Assembly (NCBI GenBank): GCA_963579905.1
Contig: CAUZIZ010000097.1
Coordinates: forward strand, 1 to 20,414
Origin: CAUZIZ01 sp963579905
GTDB taxonomy: Bacteria; Acidobacteriota; UBA6911; RPQK01; JAJDTT01
Length of the DNA stretch: 20,414 nt
Direction of reading: 5' to 3'
Part shown: positions 7,042-14,736 of the stretch, in pieces
Position numbering within the stretch: the stretch's first letter is position 1
How the letters are laid out: every line of letters begins with the position of its first letter
The notes under the pieces: model-generated
What the model saw: only the letters and a program-made list of their open reading frames with translations
Database searches by the model: none
Told to the model about the DNA's origin: nothing
Position numbers and translations under genes: made by a program

Positions 7042-7982
7042 TGCGGAAGACGTGCCTGGAAATGGTTTACGAGCTCGCCAAGACCGACGAGCGGATTTTC
7101 TTCATCGGTTCGGATCTGGGTTTTGGGACGCTGAATCACTTCAAGGAAGAGATGCCCGATCGCTTCTTCATGGAAGGGGTCGGGGAGGCCAACCTCGTTG
7201 GCATGGCCGCTGGCCTGGCGATGGAAGGCAAGATTCTCTATGTGAATACAATTGCCACGTTTCTCACCCGCCGCTGCTTCGAACAAATCGTATTGGACCT
7301 TTGCCTGCACAACGTGAAGGTACGCTTGATCGGCAATGGTGGAGGGTTGGTCTATGCACCGCTCGGACCAACCCACCTGGCGATCGAGGATATTGCGATT
7401 CTGAGGGCGGTGCCCAATATGACCGTTGTAGCGCCGGCGGACGCGGATGAGATGCGCCGATTGATGCCGCAAACCGTGGACTACCCAGGTCCCATCTATA
7501 TCAGATTGGGCAAGGGATACGATCCGATCGTAACGAACGACGATACACCGTTCCAGATTGGGAAAGCGATTCTATCGAAGGCGGGGGATGAGGTGTTGAT
7601 CGTCACGACGGGGATCTGCCTGGAGAGAGCACTGGAGGGAGCCGCGCAACTCAAGGAAAAAGGCATCGAGGCAGCGGTGCTGCACGTTCATACCATCAAA
7701 CCGCTGGACACCGCTTCCATTCTTGAACACGCCTCCCCGGCCTCGGTGGTCGTGAGCGTCGAAGAACATACGGTTATTGGCGGACTGGGGAGTGCGGTAG
7801 CTGAAACTCTCGCCGAATCCAGCTTCCAGTCGGTGAAGCGGTTCAGGCGGATCGGGATACCCGATGAATTCCCCTCCGAATACGGCTCTCAAGACAGTCT
7901 CATGGAGCGTTCTCAGATCACGTCCGACGGGATTGTTTCGGTTGTTGAAGGACTGCTGAAAGAATCAACCGCTGTCGCCTGA
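7041..7982 (+). CDS. Transketolase, C-terminal (pyrimidine-binding and regulatory) subunit
   Basis: This 313-residue protein supplies the pyrimidine-binding domain and C-terminal domain of a split transketolase. The catalytic glutamate that activates the thiazolium cofactor is E49 in GVGEANLVGMAAG. Downstream, GPTHLAIEDIAILR and PADADEMRR are the usual Transket_pyr signatures. The last third (about 180-313) carries the transketolase C-terminal fold, including VVSVEEHTVIGGLGS. The start ATG overlaps the stop of the N-terminal subunit by one base. Related split enzymes include DXP-synthase-like and pyruvate dehydrogenase E1-type pairs, but the N-subunit motifs favour transketolase. The acceptor sugar is unknown. 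Confidence 0.91.
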   Translation: MRKTCLEMVYELAKTDERIFFIGSDLGFGTLNHFKEEMPDRFFMEGVGEANLVGMAAGLAMEGKILYVNTIATFLTRRCFEQIVLDLCLHNVKVRLIGNGGGLVYAPLGPTHLAIEDIAILRAVPNMTVVAPADADEMRRLMPQTVDYPGPIYIRLGKGYDPIVTNDDTPFQIGKAILSKAGDEVLIVTTGICLERALEGAAQLKEKGIEAAVLHVHTIKPLDTASILEHASPASVVVSVEEHTVIGGLGSAVAETLAESSFQSVKRFRRIGIPDEFPSEYGSQDSLMERSQITSDGIVSVVEGLLKESTAVA

Positions 7983-8015
7983 AGTCAGAATGCAACTCAA
8001 CCCAAGGAGTTTTGT

Positions 8016-8678
8016 GTGGGAAAACTGCTGAATATCGTTACGCCTCTGCATAAGAAGACCAAGAGAGACTACCTGGCACGGATGCAGGATGACAAAGTCC
8101 ATTGCATGCTGAAGGCCAAGGAGTATGAATTCGACTACTGGGATGGGGATCGGCGCTATGGATACGGAGGCTATAGCTACGATGGTCGTTGGAAGGTCGT
8201 GGCCGAAGAGTTGGTGCGTCTTTACGATCTCCAACCCGATGCCCGGATCCTGGATGTCGGTTGTGGAAAAGCTTATCTACTCTATGAGTTACAGCAGTTG
8301 CTTCCGGATTCGGAGGTCTGTGGATTCGATATCTCCCGCCATGGGATAGGCGATGCACCCGAGTCCGTTCGAAGCTCGCTACGCCTCTATCGGGCTCAGG
8401 ATCCTTATCCCTGGGGAGATGACTACTTCGACCTGGTGATTTCCCTGACGTGTCTCCACAACCTGCGCGTCTTCGAGTTGAACACGGCCGTCAGCGAGAT
8501 CGAACGGGTCGGTAGGAATAAGTACCTCATGGTGGAGAGCTATCGAAGCGAACAGGAGCTCTTCAATCTCGAGTGCTGGGCGCTGACTGCCGAAGCCTTC
8601 TTCGATACGGCGGAATGGATCTGGCTTCTGGACCAGTTCGGATACACCGGCGATTACGAGTTTATCTATTTCGAGTAG
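8016..8678 (+). CDS. Class I SAM-dependent methyltransferase
   Basis: This 220-residue protein has SAM motif I ILDVGCGKAYLLYEL at about residues 78-92, an acidic residue after strand 2 (CGFDIS) and a motif IV-like FDLVISL. The N-terminal 60 residues hold an unusual aromatic, glycine-rich patch, YWDGDRRYGYGGYSYDGRW, which I take as a subfamily signature and possible acceptor-binding element. The start is GTG 8016 with AAGGAG (8004-8009) six bases upstream. It lies 33 bases after the transketolase C-subunit and 43 bases before a zinc alcohol dehydrogenase. Methyl transfer to a sugar or its keto intermediate is the likely role, but the target atom is unknown. Confidence 0.83.
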   Translation: MGKLLNIVTPLHKKTKRDYLARMQDDKVHCMLKAKEYEFDYWDGDRRYGYGGYSYDGRWKVVAEELVRLYDLQPDARILDVGCGKAYLLYELQQLLPDSEVCGFDISRHGIGDAPESVRSSLRLYRAQDPYPWGDDYFDLVISLTCLHNLRVFELNTAVSEIERVGRNKYLMVESYRSEQELFNLECWALTAEAFFDTAEWIWLLDQFGYTGDYEFIYFE

Positions 8679-8721
8679 GACGAGACCGGCGCCGGAAGGA
8701 CCGGCTAGGCAAGAATCGAAC

Positions 8722-9777
8722 ATGCAACCTGAGAACGGGAAGATGAGGGCTGCGATCCTGGTCGAACAGCACCAGCCCCTGGTCGTGGATGAGCTCGAAT
8801 TACCCCAGGATCTGGCCTTCGGGCAGGTTCTGGTGAAGGTCCACTACAGTGGCATTTGCGGGGCTCAAATCAATGAGATCGATGGCGCCAAGGGACCGGA
8901 TCGCTTTCTCCCTCATTTGCTGGGACATGAGGGGTCGGGCACGGTTCTGGATGCAGGGCCGGGAGTGACGACGGTCAAACAGGGAGACCATGTCGTCATG
9001 CACTGGAGAGAGAGCGATGGGCTGCAGTGTGCGCCTCCCACGTACCTCTGCCAAGGACGGAAGATCAACGCGGGTTGGGTGACGACATTCAATGACTATG
9101 CGGTAGTCTCCGAGAACCGACTCACGGCGATCCCCCAGGACTTCGACCTGCGCCTGGCACCCCTGTTGGGTTGTGCGGTGACCACGGCGATGGGCGTGAT
9201 CAACAATGACGCCCGGGTCAAGATCGGAGAATCGGTTGTCGTTTTCGGCGTCGGCGGAGTTGGCCTGAATATCGTCCAGTCGGCGGACCTGGTTTCCGCC
9301 AACCCGATCATCGCGGTGGACCTGTTCGATGGGAAGGTGGTTATGGCCAAGAGGTTTGGTGCCACCCACGGTTTCAACTCCAACGAAGTCAGCGACCTGG
9401 ATGCGGAAATCCGGAAGATCGTCGGCGAAAAGGGTGCCAACGTCGTCATCGACACCACTGGCAATACCAATGTAATCGGCCTTGCCTATGAGCTCACTCA
9501 TCCAGACGGCAGGACCATACTGGTCGGGGTGCCAAAAAAAGGAGACAACATCTCCATCTATTCCCTACCTCTCCACTTCAAGAAGATCCTCACCGGATCT
9601 CATGGCGGGAGTAGTGAACCCCATCTGGATATTCCGCGGTACATCCGATTGGTGCAAGCTGGAAAGCTGGAGCTGGAATCGTTGATCACCCATGAGTTCG
9701 CTCTGCAGGACATCAACCAGGCCATCGAGACCGTACGCGGCGGCCAGAGCGGAAGATGCTTGGTTCACATGGAATGA
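8722..9777 (+). CDS. Zinc-dependent medium-chain alcohol dehydrogenase
   Basis: This 351-residue MDR protein keeps the catalytic zinc ligands C46 (GICGAQ), H69 with E70 (GHEGSG) and C151 (LGCAVTTAMG). The dinucleotide-binding motif GVGGVG is at 176-181 with an acidic strand end at D200 (AVDLFD), which favours NAD over NADP. The lobe that usually holds four closely spaced structural-zinc cysteines has only C103 and C110 here, so structural zinc is probably lost. The likely role is oxidation or reduction of a sugar hydroxyl in the pathway. The start ATG 8722 has no strong ribosome site; ATG 8743 (giving MRAAILVEQ) is a plausible alternative. The gene is followed by an 83-base gap and then an SDR oxidoreductase. 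Confidence 0.88.
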   Translation: MQPENGKMRAAILVEQHQPLVVDELELPQDLAFGQVLVKVHYSGICGAQINEIDGAKGPDRFLPHLLGHEGSGTVLDAGPGVTTVKQGDHVVMHWRESDGLQCAPPTYLCQGRKINAGWVTTFNDYAVVSENRLTAIPQDFDLRLAPLLGCAVTTAMGVINNDARVKIGESVVVFGVGGVGLNIVQSADLVSANPIIAVDLFDGKVVMAKRFGATHGFNSNEVSDLDAEIRKIVGEKGANVVIDTTGNTNVIGLAYELTHPDGRTILVGVPKKGDNISIYSLPLHFKKILTGSHGGSSEPHLDIPRYIRLVQAGKLELESLITHEFALQDINQAIETVRGGQSGRCLVHME

Positions 9778-9860
9778 CGGACGATCTGTTGCCCTTGGAC
9801 CCATCCCGGTCAAGCGAAGGCCGCGGCGGTTTGGTGTATTGGTGGGGGACGAGATAGCCG

Positions 9861-10631
9861 ATGGAACATCCGCATACGCTGATCATTGGAGGCACGCGCG
9901 GTATAGGGCGTGCTTTCGTCAAATCACTGGTGGGGGAGGGTCACGCCGTATCGGTGATCGGTAGACGTCCTCCCACGGAACCGGATCAGAAGATCCCGGG
10001 TGTGAACTATATCGGGGCGGACGTTTCGAAGGAAGAGGAGCTTCACCTCGCTCTCTCCGACCTCATCCGCGAAAGGGGAAAGCCAAGTTATCTTGTGTTC
10101 TTGCAGAGATATCGGGATACAGGCGATACCTGGGTGGGTGAGTTCGAGGTCTCTGTAACCGCAACCAGGAATATCATCGAGGCAATGGCCGGATCGTTCA
10201 GCCCGGAAGGCGATAAGTCCATTCTGGTGGTAAGTTCGGTAGCTAGCTTTCTGATTGCCAGTGAACAACCCCTCAGCTACCACGTCGCAAAAGCTGCTTT
10301 GGTACAGTTGGTGCGTTACTACGCATGCACCCTGGGTCCGAAGGGGATCCGCGCCAATGCGGTTTCGCTCGGTACCGTCCTCAAAGAGGAGTCTCGGCAG
10401 TTCTACGAGGACAATCAAGAGTTGAGCCAGCTTTACCGGGATATCACTCCCCTCGGCCGTATGGGGACGGCCGATGAGATCTCACAGGTGATCGGTTTCC
10501 TGTGTAGCCCCAAAGCTTCGTACATAACAGGCCAGAACATTACGGTTGATGGTGGCGTGTCCCTGCAGTGGCATGAGTCGCTGGCGCGACGTATTGCTGA
10601 TCTCGATCACCTGAAAGTCACACGCTCCTGA
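9861..10631 (+). CDS. Classical short-chain dehydrogenase/reductase
   Basis: This 256-residue SDR has the cofactor motif GGTRGIG (10-16), catalytic serine S125 or S126 (VVSSVAS) and Y140/K144 (YHVAK). The C-terminus has the GQNITVDGG ending typical of FabG-like proteins. The usual NNAG motif after the fourth strand is absent and the corresponding place reads LVFLQRYR (78-85). Arginines there may bind a phosphate or carboxylate. The start is ATG 9861, after a purine-rich GGGGGACGAG. With the zinc dehydrogenase upstream it gives the cluster two redox enzymes in sequence, suggesting an oxidation/reduction or epimerisation of one carbinol. The substrate is unknown. Confidence 0.84.
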   Translation: MEHPHTLIIGGTRGIGRAFVKSLVGEGHAVSVIGRRPPTEPDQKIPGVNYIGADVSKEEELHLALSDLIRERGKPSYLVFLQRYRDTGDTWVGEFEVSVTATRNIIEAMAGSFSPEGDKSILVVSSVASFLIASEQPLSYHVAKAALVQLVRYYACTLGPKGIRANAVSLGTVLKEESRQFYEDNQELSQLYRDITPLGRMGTADEISQVIGFLCSPKASYITGQNITVDGGVSLQWHESLARRIADLDHLKVTRS

Positions 10632-10675
10632 TCGGACTCCAAAAGCACGATCAACGCTTTTGACAGGACCGTAAC

Positions 10676-11932
10676 ATGAACACGAGCTCAAGCCCGCTCT
10701 CCTCCTCTCAACGCACGACCTGCCGTGCTTGCGACAGCGGTAGCCTCGAAGTCGTGCTGGCGCTGGCGCCGAGCCCGGTAGGGGATGCCTACGTTTCCGA
10801 AGAACAGCTGGAAACCGCGCAGGAAATCTACTCACTCGACTTATCCCTTTGTCAGAACTGCTCGCTCCCGCAATTGACTCAAGTTGTGAGTCCAGAAATC
10901 CTTTACGGAAACTTCCTCTATACGACTTCGGTTTCATTGGGACTGGTAGAGCACTTCCGTCAATATGCCACCGACATGATACGACTCCTGGGAAAGACCA
11001 GTGGAAACCTGGCCGTCGACATCGGTAGCAATGATGGCACCTTGCTGAAGTTCTTTCAGAAGCAGGGGATGGAGGTTCTGGGAGTCGAGCCGGCCAGTGC
11101 GATTGCACAAGATGCAACTTCGAGGGGCATTGAGACGCTACCTGCTCTCTTTACACCCGAGATAGCAGATCAGATCAGGAGAACTCACGGTCCTGCAACA
11201 CTCGTCACCTCCAACAATACGCTGGCAAATGTCGATGACCTCCAGGGCTTCGTAGGTTCGGTCCGGTCTCTTCTGAGAGACGATGGACTTTTCGTTTTCG
11301 AGACCGGCTATTGGTCTGACATCGTCGACAACTTGTTGTTCGACACCATCTATCATGAACATCTCTGCTACTTCTCGGTCCGGTCCCTTGAGCGATTGTT
11401 TGAGCGACACGGAATGCAGCTGATCGAGGTTAGCAACCTTACCACCAAGGGCGGCTCGATACGCGGTATCGTTCAACTCGACACCGGGACCCGTCCGGTA
11501 TCCGCCTCAGTGGACCACATGCTCGAGCTGGAAGAGCGGAAAGGGATGCTCCGGAGTGCCTCTCTGACGCCATTTGCAGAGCGAGTCAACCGCGTCAAGT
11601 CTTCGGTGTCCGAGGTGATCGCGGAGCTCAAGTCCCAGGGGGAAACGATCGTCGGATTCGGGGCCTCGGTTGGAGTAACCACCCTCTTGTACTACTTTGA
11701 TATCGGCGATAATCTGGACTTTCTGGTAGATGACAATCCTGTCAAACAGGGACTCTATAGTCCCGGTTATCATTTACCGGTGCACGATTCGAGTAGGCTG
11801 CTTGAGAGCAGGCCGGGCTATGTCCTGATTTTGTCGTGGAGGTATGCCGATCCGATCATCGCCAAGAACCAACCCTATCTGGATCAAGGTGGCCATTTCA
11901 TTCGGTTTCTGCCCTCTCTCGAGGTGCTTTAG
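10676..11932 (+). CDS. Sugar C-methyltransferase with N-terminal zinc-binding domain
   Basis: This 418-residue protein matches the three-part architecture of NDP-hexose C-methyltransferases such as TylCIII, NovU and TcaB9. The N-terminal zinc domain has C16/C19 and C59/C62. The central SAM domain has VDIGSNDGTLL (114-124). Catalytic-type residues lie in YHEHLCYF (226-233). A C-terminal Rossmann-like domain contains VGFGASVG and VDDNP. Characterised members methylate a carbon next to a keto group of an NDP-keto-deoxysugar, so this gene implies a keto-sugar intermediate. The ATG 10676 has AGGA (10665-10668) seven bases upstream. A perfect TTGACA also lies here, but its -10 would fall inside the gene. 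The next gene begins eight bases after its stop. Confidence 0.88.
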   Translation: MNTSSSPLSSSQRTTCRACDSGSLEVVLALAPSPVGDAYVSEEQLETAQEIYSLDLSLCQNCSLPQLTQVVSPEILYGNFLYTTSVSLGLVEHFRQYATDMIRLLGKTSGNLAVDIGSNDGTLLKFFQKQGMEVLGVEPASAIAQDATSRGIETLPALFTPEIADQIRRTHGPATLVTSNNTLANVDDLQGFVGSVRSLLRDDGLFVFETGYWSDIVDNLLFDTIYHEHLCYFSVRSLERLFERHGMQLIEVSNLTTKGGSIRGIVQLDTGTRPVSASVDHMLELEERKGMLRSASLTPFAERVNRVKSSVSEVIAELKSQGETIVGFGASVGVTTLLYYFDIGDNLDFLVDDNPVKQGLYSPGYHLPVHDSSRLLESRPGYVLILSWRYADPIIAKNQPYLDQGGHFIRFLPSLEVL

Positions 11933-11940
11933 GGTTCCTG

Positions 11941-12342
11941 ATGCAACCAACCAGGCTGTCACATGTCTGTTTGAGCAGCTTCGATCTACAGAGCACCATG
12001 GATTTCTACTGCAATGTATTGAGATGCAGTGTTGTCCACGAATACAAGAATGACAACGGAGAGGTTTACGGGGTCTTTTTGCTGGTCAATAACAATACTT
12101 TTCTCGAGTTCTTCAAGACTCCGCCATTTGAAGAGGGAACGTCACGTTTTCGCCATCTTTGCTTTGAAGTAGAGGACATCCACGAATGGCTGCGACAGCT
12201 CCACGAGCAAGGATTTTCAGGCGAAATCAAACGAGGACGAACTGACAGAGTTCTCCAGTTCTGGATCAACGATCCCGACGGCAACATGATAGAATTTCAT
12301 CAGTACGATCCCGATAGTGTGCAGTTCAAATATTTGTCGTGA
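11941..12342 (+). CDS. VOC-family (glyoxalase/epimerase-fold) metalloenzyme
   Basis: This 133-residue single-chain VOC protein is made of two beta-alpha-beta-beta-beta modules and has a classical length. The four metal-ligand positions of glyoxalase I-like enzymes appear intact: H8 (SHVCL), E56 (FLEFF), H72 (RHLCF) and E118 (MIEFHQY). A divalent metal site is therefore likely. Known VOC activities include isomerisation, epimerisation, dioxygenation and glutathione-dependent lyase chemistry, and none can be chosen from sequence. ATG 11941 is used, with AGGG six bases upstream; a longer in-frame reading from 11836 would run far into the preceding gene. The gene overlaps the next methyltransferase by four bases (GTGA), so they are translationally coupled. 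A metal-assisted epimerisation of the methylated keto-sugar is one attractive role. Confidence 0.83.
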   Translation: MQPTRLSHVCLSSFDLQSTMDFYCNVLRCSVVHEYKNDNGEVYGVFLLVNNNTFLEFFKTPPFEEGTSRFRHLCFEVEDIHEWLRQLHEQGFSGEIKRGRTDRVLQFWINDPDGNMIEFHQYDPDSVQFKYLS

Positions 12343-13520
12343 ATCAGGAAGCTAATAAATCGAACGAATCGGATCACTTGAGCTTTTATCGAGCCCATGG
12401 GATATCGCCGGTTCGCCAAGATATCTCGAACCTGCGGGCACACTTCACCCGTCGAGAAACGCTTTACCGACAACTGGGGATTCTTCCGGGATTCATCTCG
12501 GGCAAGAGAGTCCTGGAGGTCGGTCCTGGCTCAGGTTTCAACGCCCTATACACCGCCAGCCTTGAGCCGGAGTCCCTTTTGCTGGTGGAACCCAACCCAA
12601 CCGGAGCTGCGGATATACGAAGATTGATCGGCGACTATCCCGAGCTTGAAGACCGAGTCGAAACCCTGGAGTTGGACCTGTTCGATTTCCAAAGCGAAGG
12701 AGGTTTCGATTTCGTCTTCTGTGAAGGACTCCTCGCCGGCACACCCGAGCCCGAGAAGGTGCTTGGGCGCTTGGCAGGATTGGTCGCCAAAGGTGGTGTT
12801 CTTGTCGTTACCAGCGAGGATTATATTTCGAAGCTAGCGGAGACCCTGCGCCGATTGTTCGCCGATATGGTGTCCGATGCCACGGCTCCTCTTGACGACC
12901 AGGTCAACTGTCTTCTTCCTGTCTTTTCTTCACATCTGGCGACACTGAGCGGCATGAGTCGTAATCACGAAGACTGGATCATCGACAATTTGATCAACCC
13001 GGCCTCGATTGGGAGACTGCTGTCGCTGCCGGACACGATTTCGGTGCTGTCTGACGAGTTTGACTTTTTTGCTTCCTCTCCTCACATCGTGACCGACTGG
13101 CGTTGGTATAAGTCGGTTTTCAGCGAAGAGAAGAAGGATTACAACGCCAGGACAACCGAACAGTACTGGAGCCTCGCGCATAACTTCATCGACTACCGAA
13201 TCACCGCTCCCGGACGATCCAGGGAGGCCAACAGGACGCTATACCATCTGTGCAAAGGCATCAGAGACACGACCCGTCTGTACGAGCAGCAGCGTGATCC
13301 TTCGAGGATAGACGAGGCACGGAATCTGTTGAGTAAGCTGGTGGAACACGTGCGCGCTGCTCCTCGGGATTTCACCGCAGAACTTACCGGCGCTCTTGAA
13401 GAAGCCAGGTCTTTCGTGTTACAGGATACTATCGATGGAGCGGCAATCGCCAACAGCAGGTACTTCAGCTCCTGGTTCGGACGGGGGCAGCAATACATCA
13501 GCTTCAGCAACCGGCTCTGA
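12339..13520 (+). CDS. SAM-dependent methyltransferase, long form
   Basis: This 393-residue protein has SAM motif I VLEVGPGSGF (58-67), an acidic residue after strand 2 (LVEPNP) and FDFVFCEG as a post-motif. About 200 further residues follow the methyltransferase core. They are mainly helical-looking and end in SSWFGRGQQYISF, and I do not recognise a domain there. The start is GTG 12339 inside the stop of the VOC gene (four-base overlap), giving MNQEANKSNES. The target is unknown. Being between a VOC enzyme and a radical SAM enzyme suggests a late sugar modification. The C-terminal extension is longer than in simple O-methyltransferases and may recognise a large or polymer-linked acceptor. 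Confidence 0.8.
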   Translation: MNQEANKSNESDHLSFYRAHGISPVRQDISNLRAHFTRRETLYRQLGILPGFISGKRVLEVGPGSGFNALYTASLEPESLLLVEPNPTGAADIRRLIGDYPELEDRVETLELDLFDFQSEGGFDFVFCEGLLAGTPEPEKVLGRLAGLVAKGGVLVVTSEDYISKLAETLRRLFADMVSDATAPLDDQVNCLLPVFSSHLATLSGMSRNHEDWIIDNLINPASIGRLLSLPDTISVLSDEFDFFASSPHIVTDWRWYKSVFSEEKKDYNARTTEQYWSLAHNFIDYRITAPGRSREANRTLYHLCKGIRDTTRLYEQQRDPSRIDEARNLLSKLVEHVRAAPRDFTAELTGALEEARSFVLQDTIDGAAIANSRYFSSWFGRGQQYISFSNRL

Positions 13521-13571
13521 AGCAAAGGCTGTCTTCTCGACCTGTGACTCTTTGCCGGGGGAAACCCACCG

Positions 13572-14699
13572 ATGATCGAACGACCCACCAATGACCATCC
13601 GAGTTTCGCCTCATTACCCAGTCCCGAGCCGGCCGCGGGGCTGGAGGCCTATGAGTCCGAGCGCGAATCGGCACTTTCTTTTTCTGCCAAGCGCCGTGAG
13701 AACTACGAGCGCTACCAGAACTCGGCTCGCCGCAGCGCTCGATTGGACTATCTGCCCATCAAGCTGGATGTTGAGAACGTCAGTCGCTGCAATTACCGCT
13801 GCACTATGTGCGTCGTAAGCGACTGGAACAAGGGCAAGCGTGCAGAGGACATGCCGTTCGGAGAGTTCAAGCGGCTGATTGATGAGCAGTACGGACTCGT
13901 GGAAATCAAACTGCAGGGCATCGGGGAGCCCTCGATGCAGGGCGACGTCTTTTTCGACATGATCCAATACGCTCGAAGTCAGCACATATGGGTGCGCACG
14001 ACCACCAATGCCTCCTTCCTGCACCTCAAGGATAACTTCAAGAAATACATCGACTCCGATGCCAACGAGATTCAGATTTCGATCGATGGCGCCGACAAGG
14101 AGACTTTCGAAGGCATCCGCCGAGGTGGGCGCTTCGAAAGGGTCACGGATAATTGTCAGAAGATCAACGCACACAGCCGCGAGCGTGGTGTCGTCCGGAC
14201 GAAGATGTGGACCGTCGTGCAGCGTGCCAACCAGCACCAACTGGAAGATCTGGTAGACCTCGCACACCAGCTGGGTTTCACGAATCAGGTCTTCTCTCTG
14301 GACATGACCGGGTGGGGAACCGACGACTGGGCCGAACGCAATGCCGCCGAGAGCGTCGGGGACAGTATGGAGCTCGATCGATTGTTGGCTCTGGTAGATC
14401 GAGGCGCCGCTCTGGGCGTCAAGGTCTCGTTCTGGGTCATCAATGAAAAGTACAGCACTCGTGCTACTGAAAAGCTCTGTCCCTGGCCCTTCGAGCGCGC
14501 CGTCGTTACTTCTGATCTGCGGACGGTGCCCTGCTGCACGATTGGCGATCCCGATGCCTACGAGTTGGGAAAAGGCGTGCGTTTCACGGATCTCTGGCAG
14601 TCCGATGAGTATGTGAGCTTTCGGCAAGCACATCTGGATGGAGCAATCCCCAAGGTTTGCCAGACCTGCTACTACAAGGCCGAACATTTCCCTTCCTGA
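13572..14699 (+). CDS. Radical SAM enzyme with SPASM-type C-terminal domain
   Basis: This 375-residue protein has the radical SAM cluster motif CxxxCxxC at C73, C77 and C80 (CNYRCTMC). It is followed by KLQGIGEPSM, equivalent to the GGE strand motif, and by EIQISIDGADKETFE, typical of the fold. The C-terminal third has extra cysteines C303, C321, C322, C363 and C366 in the CPWPF, PCCTIGDP and CQTCYYK contexts, the layout of a SPASM auxiliary iron-sulfur domain. SPASM enzymes perform radical epimerisation, dehydrogenation, dehydration or crosslinking on peptides and on sugars or aminocyclitols. No precursor peptide is seen nearby, so a carbohydrate substrate is the simplest idea. ATG 13572 is preceded by GGGGGAA. 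The gene before ends 51 bases upstream. Confidence 0.88.
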   Translation: MIERPTNDHPSFASLPSPEPAAGLEAYESERESALSFSAKRRENYERYQNSARRSARLDYLPIKLDVENVSRCNYRCTMCVVSDWNKGKRAEDMPFGEFKRLIDEQYGLVEIKLQGIGEPSMQGDVFFDMIQYARSQHIWVRTTTNASFLHLKDNFKKYIDSDANEIQISIDGADKETFEGIRRGGRFERVTDNCQKINAHSRERGVVRTKMWTVVQRANQHQLEDLVDLAHQLGFTNQVFSLDMTGWGTDDWAERNAAESVGDSMELDRLLALVDRGAALGVKVSFWVINEKYSTRATEKLCPWPFERAVVTSDLRTVPCCTIGDPDAYELGKGVRFTDLWQSDEYVSFRQAHLDGAIPKVCQTCYYKAEHFPS

Positions 14700-14736
14700 T
14701 TCCGAAGTACACACGCCTCGACAACGGTGAAGATTT

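Noticed and set aside
10660..10665. Perfect TTGACA -35 hexamer before the C-methyltransferase
   Set aside because: At 16-18 bases downstream there is no -10-like hexamer, and the position falls inside the gene.
11836..11940. Longer N-terminus for the VOC gene
   Set aside because: It would overlap the C-methyltransferase by nearly 100 bases. ATG 11941 has a ribosome site and gives a full VOC fold.
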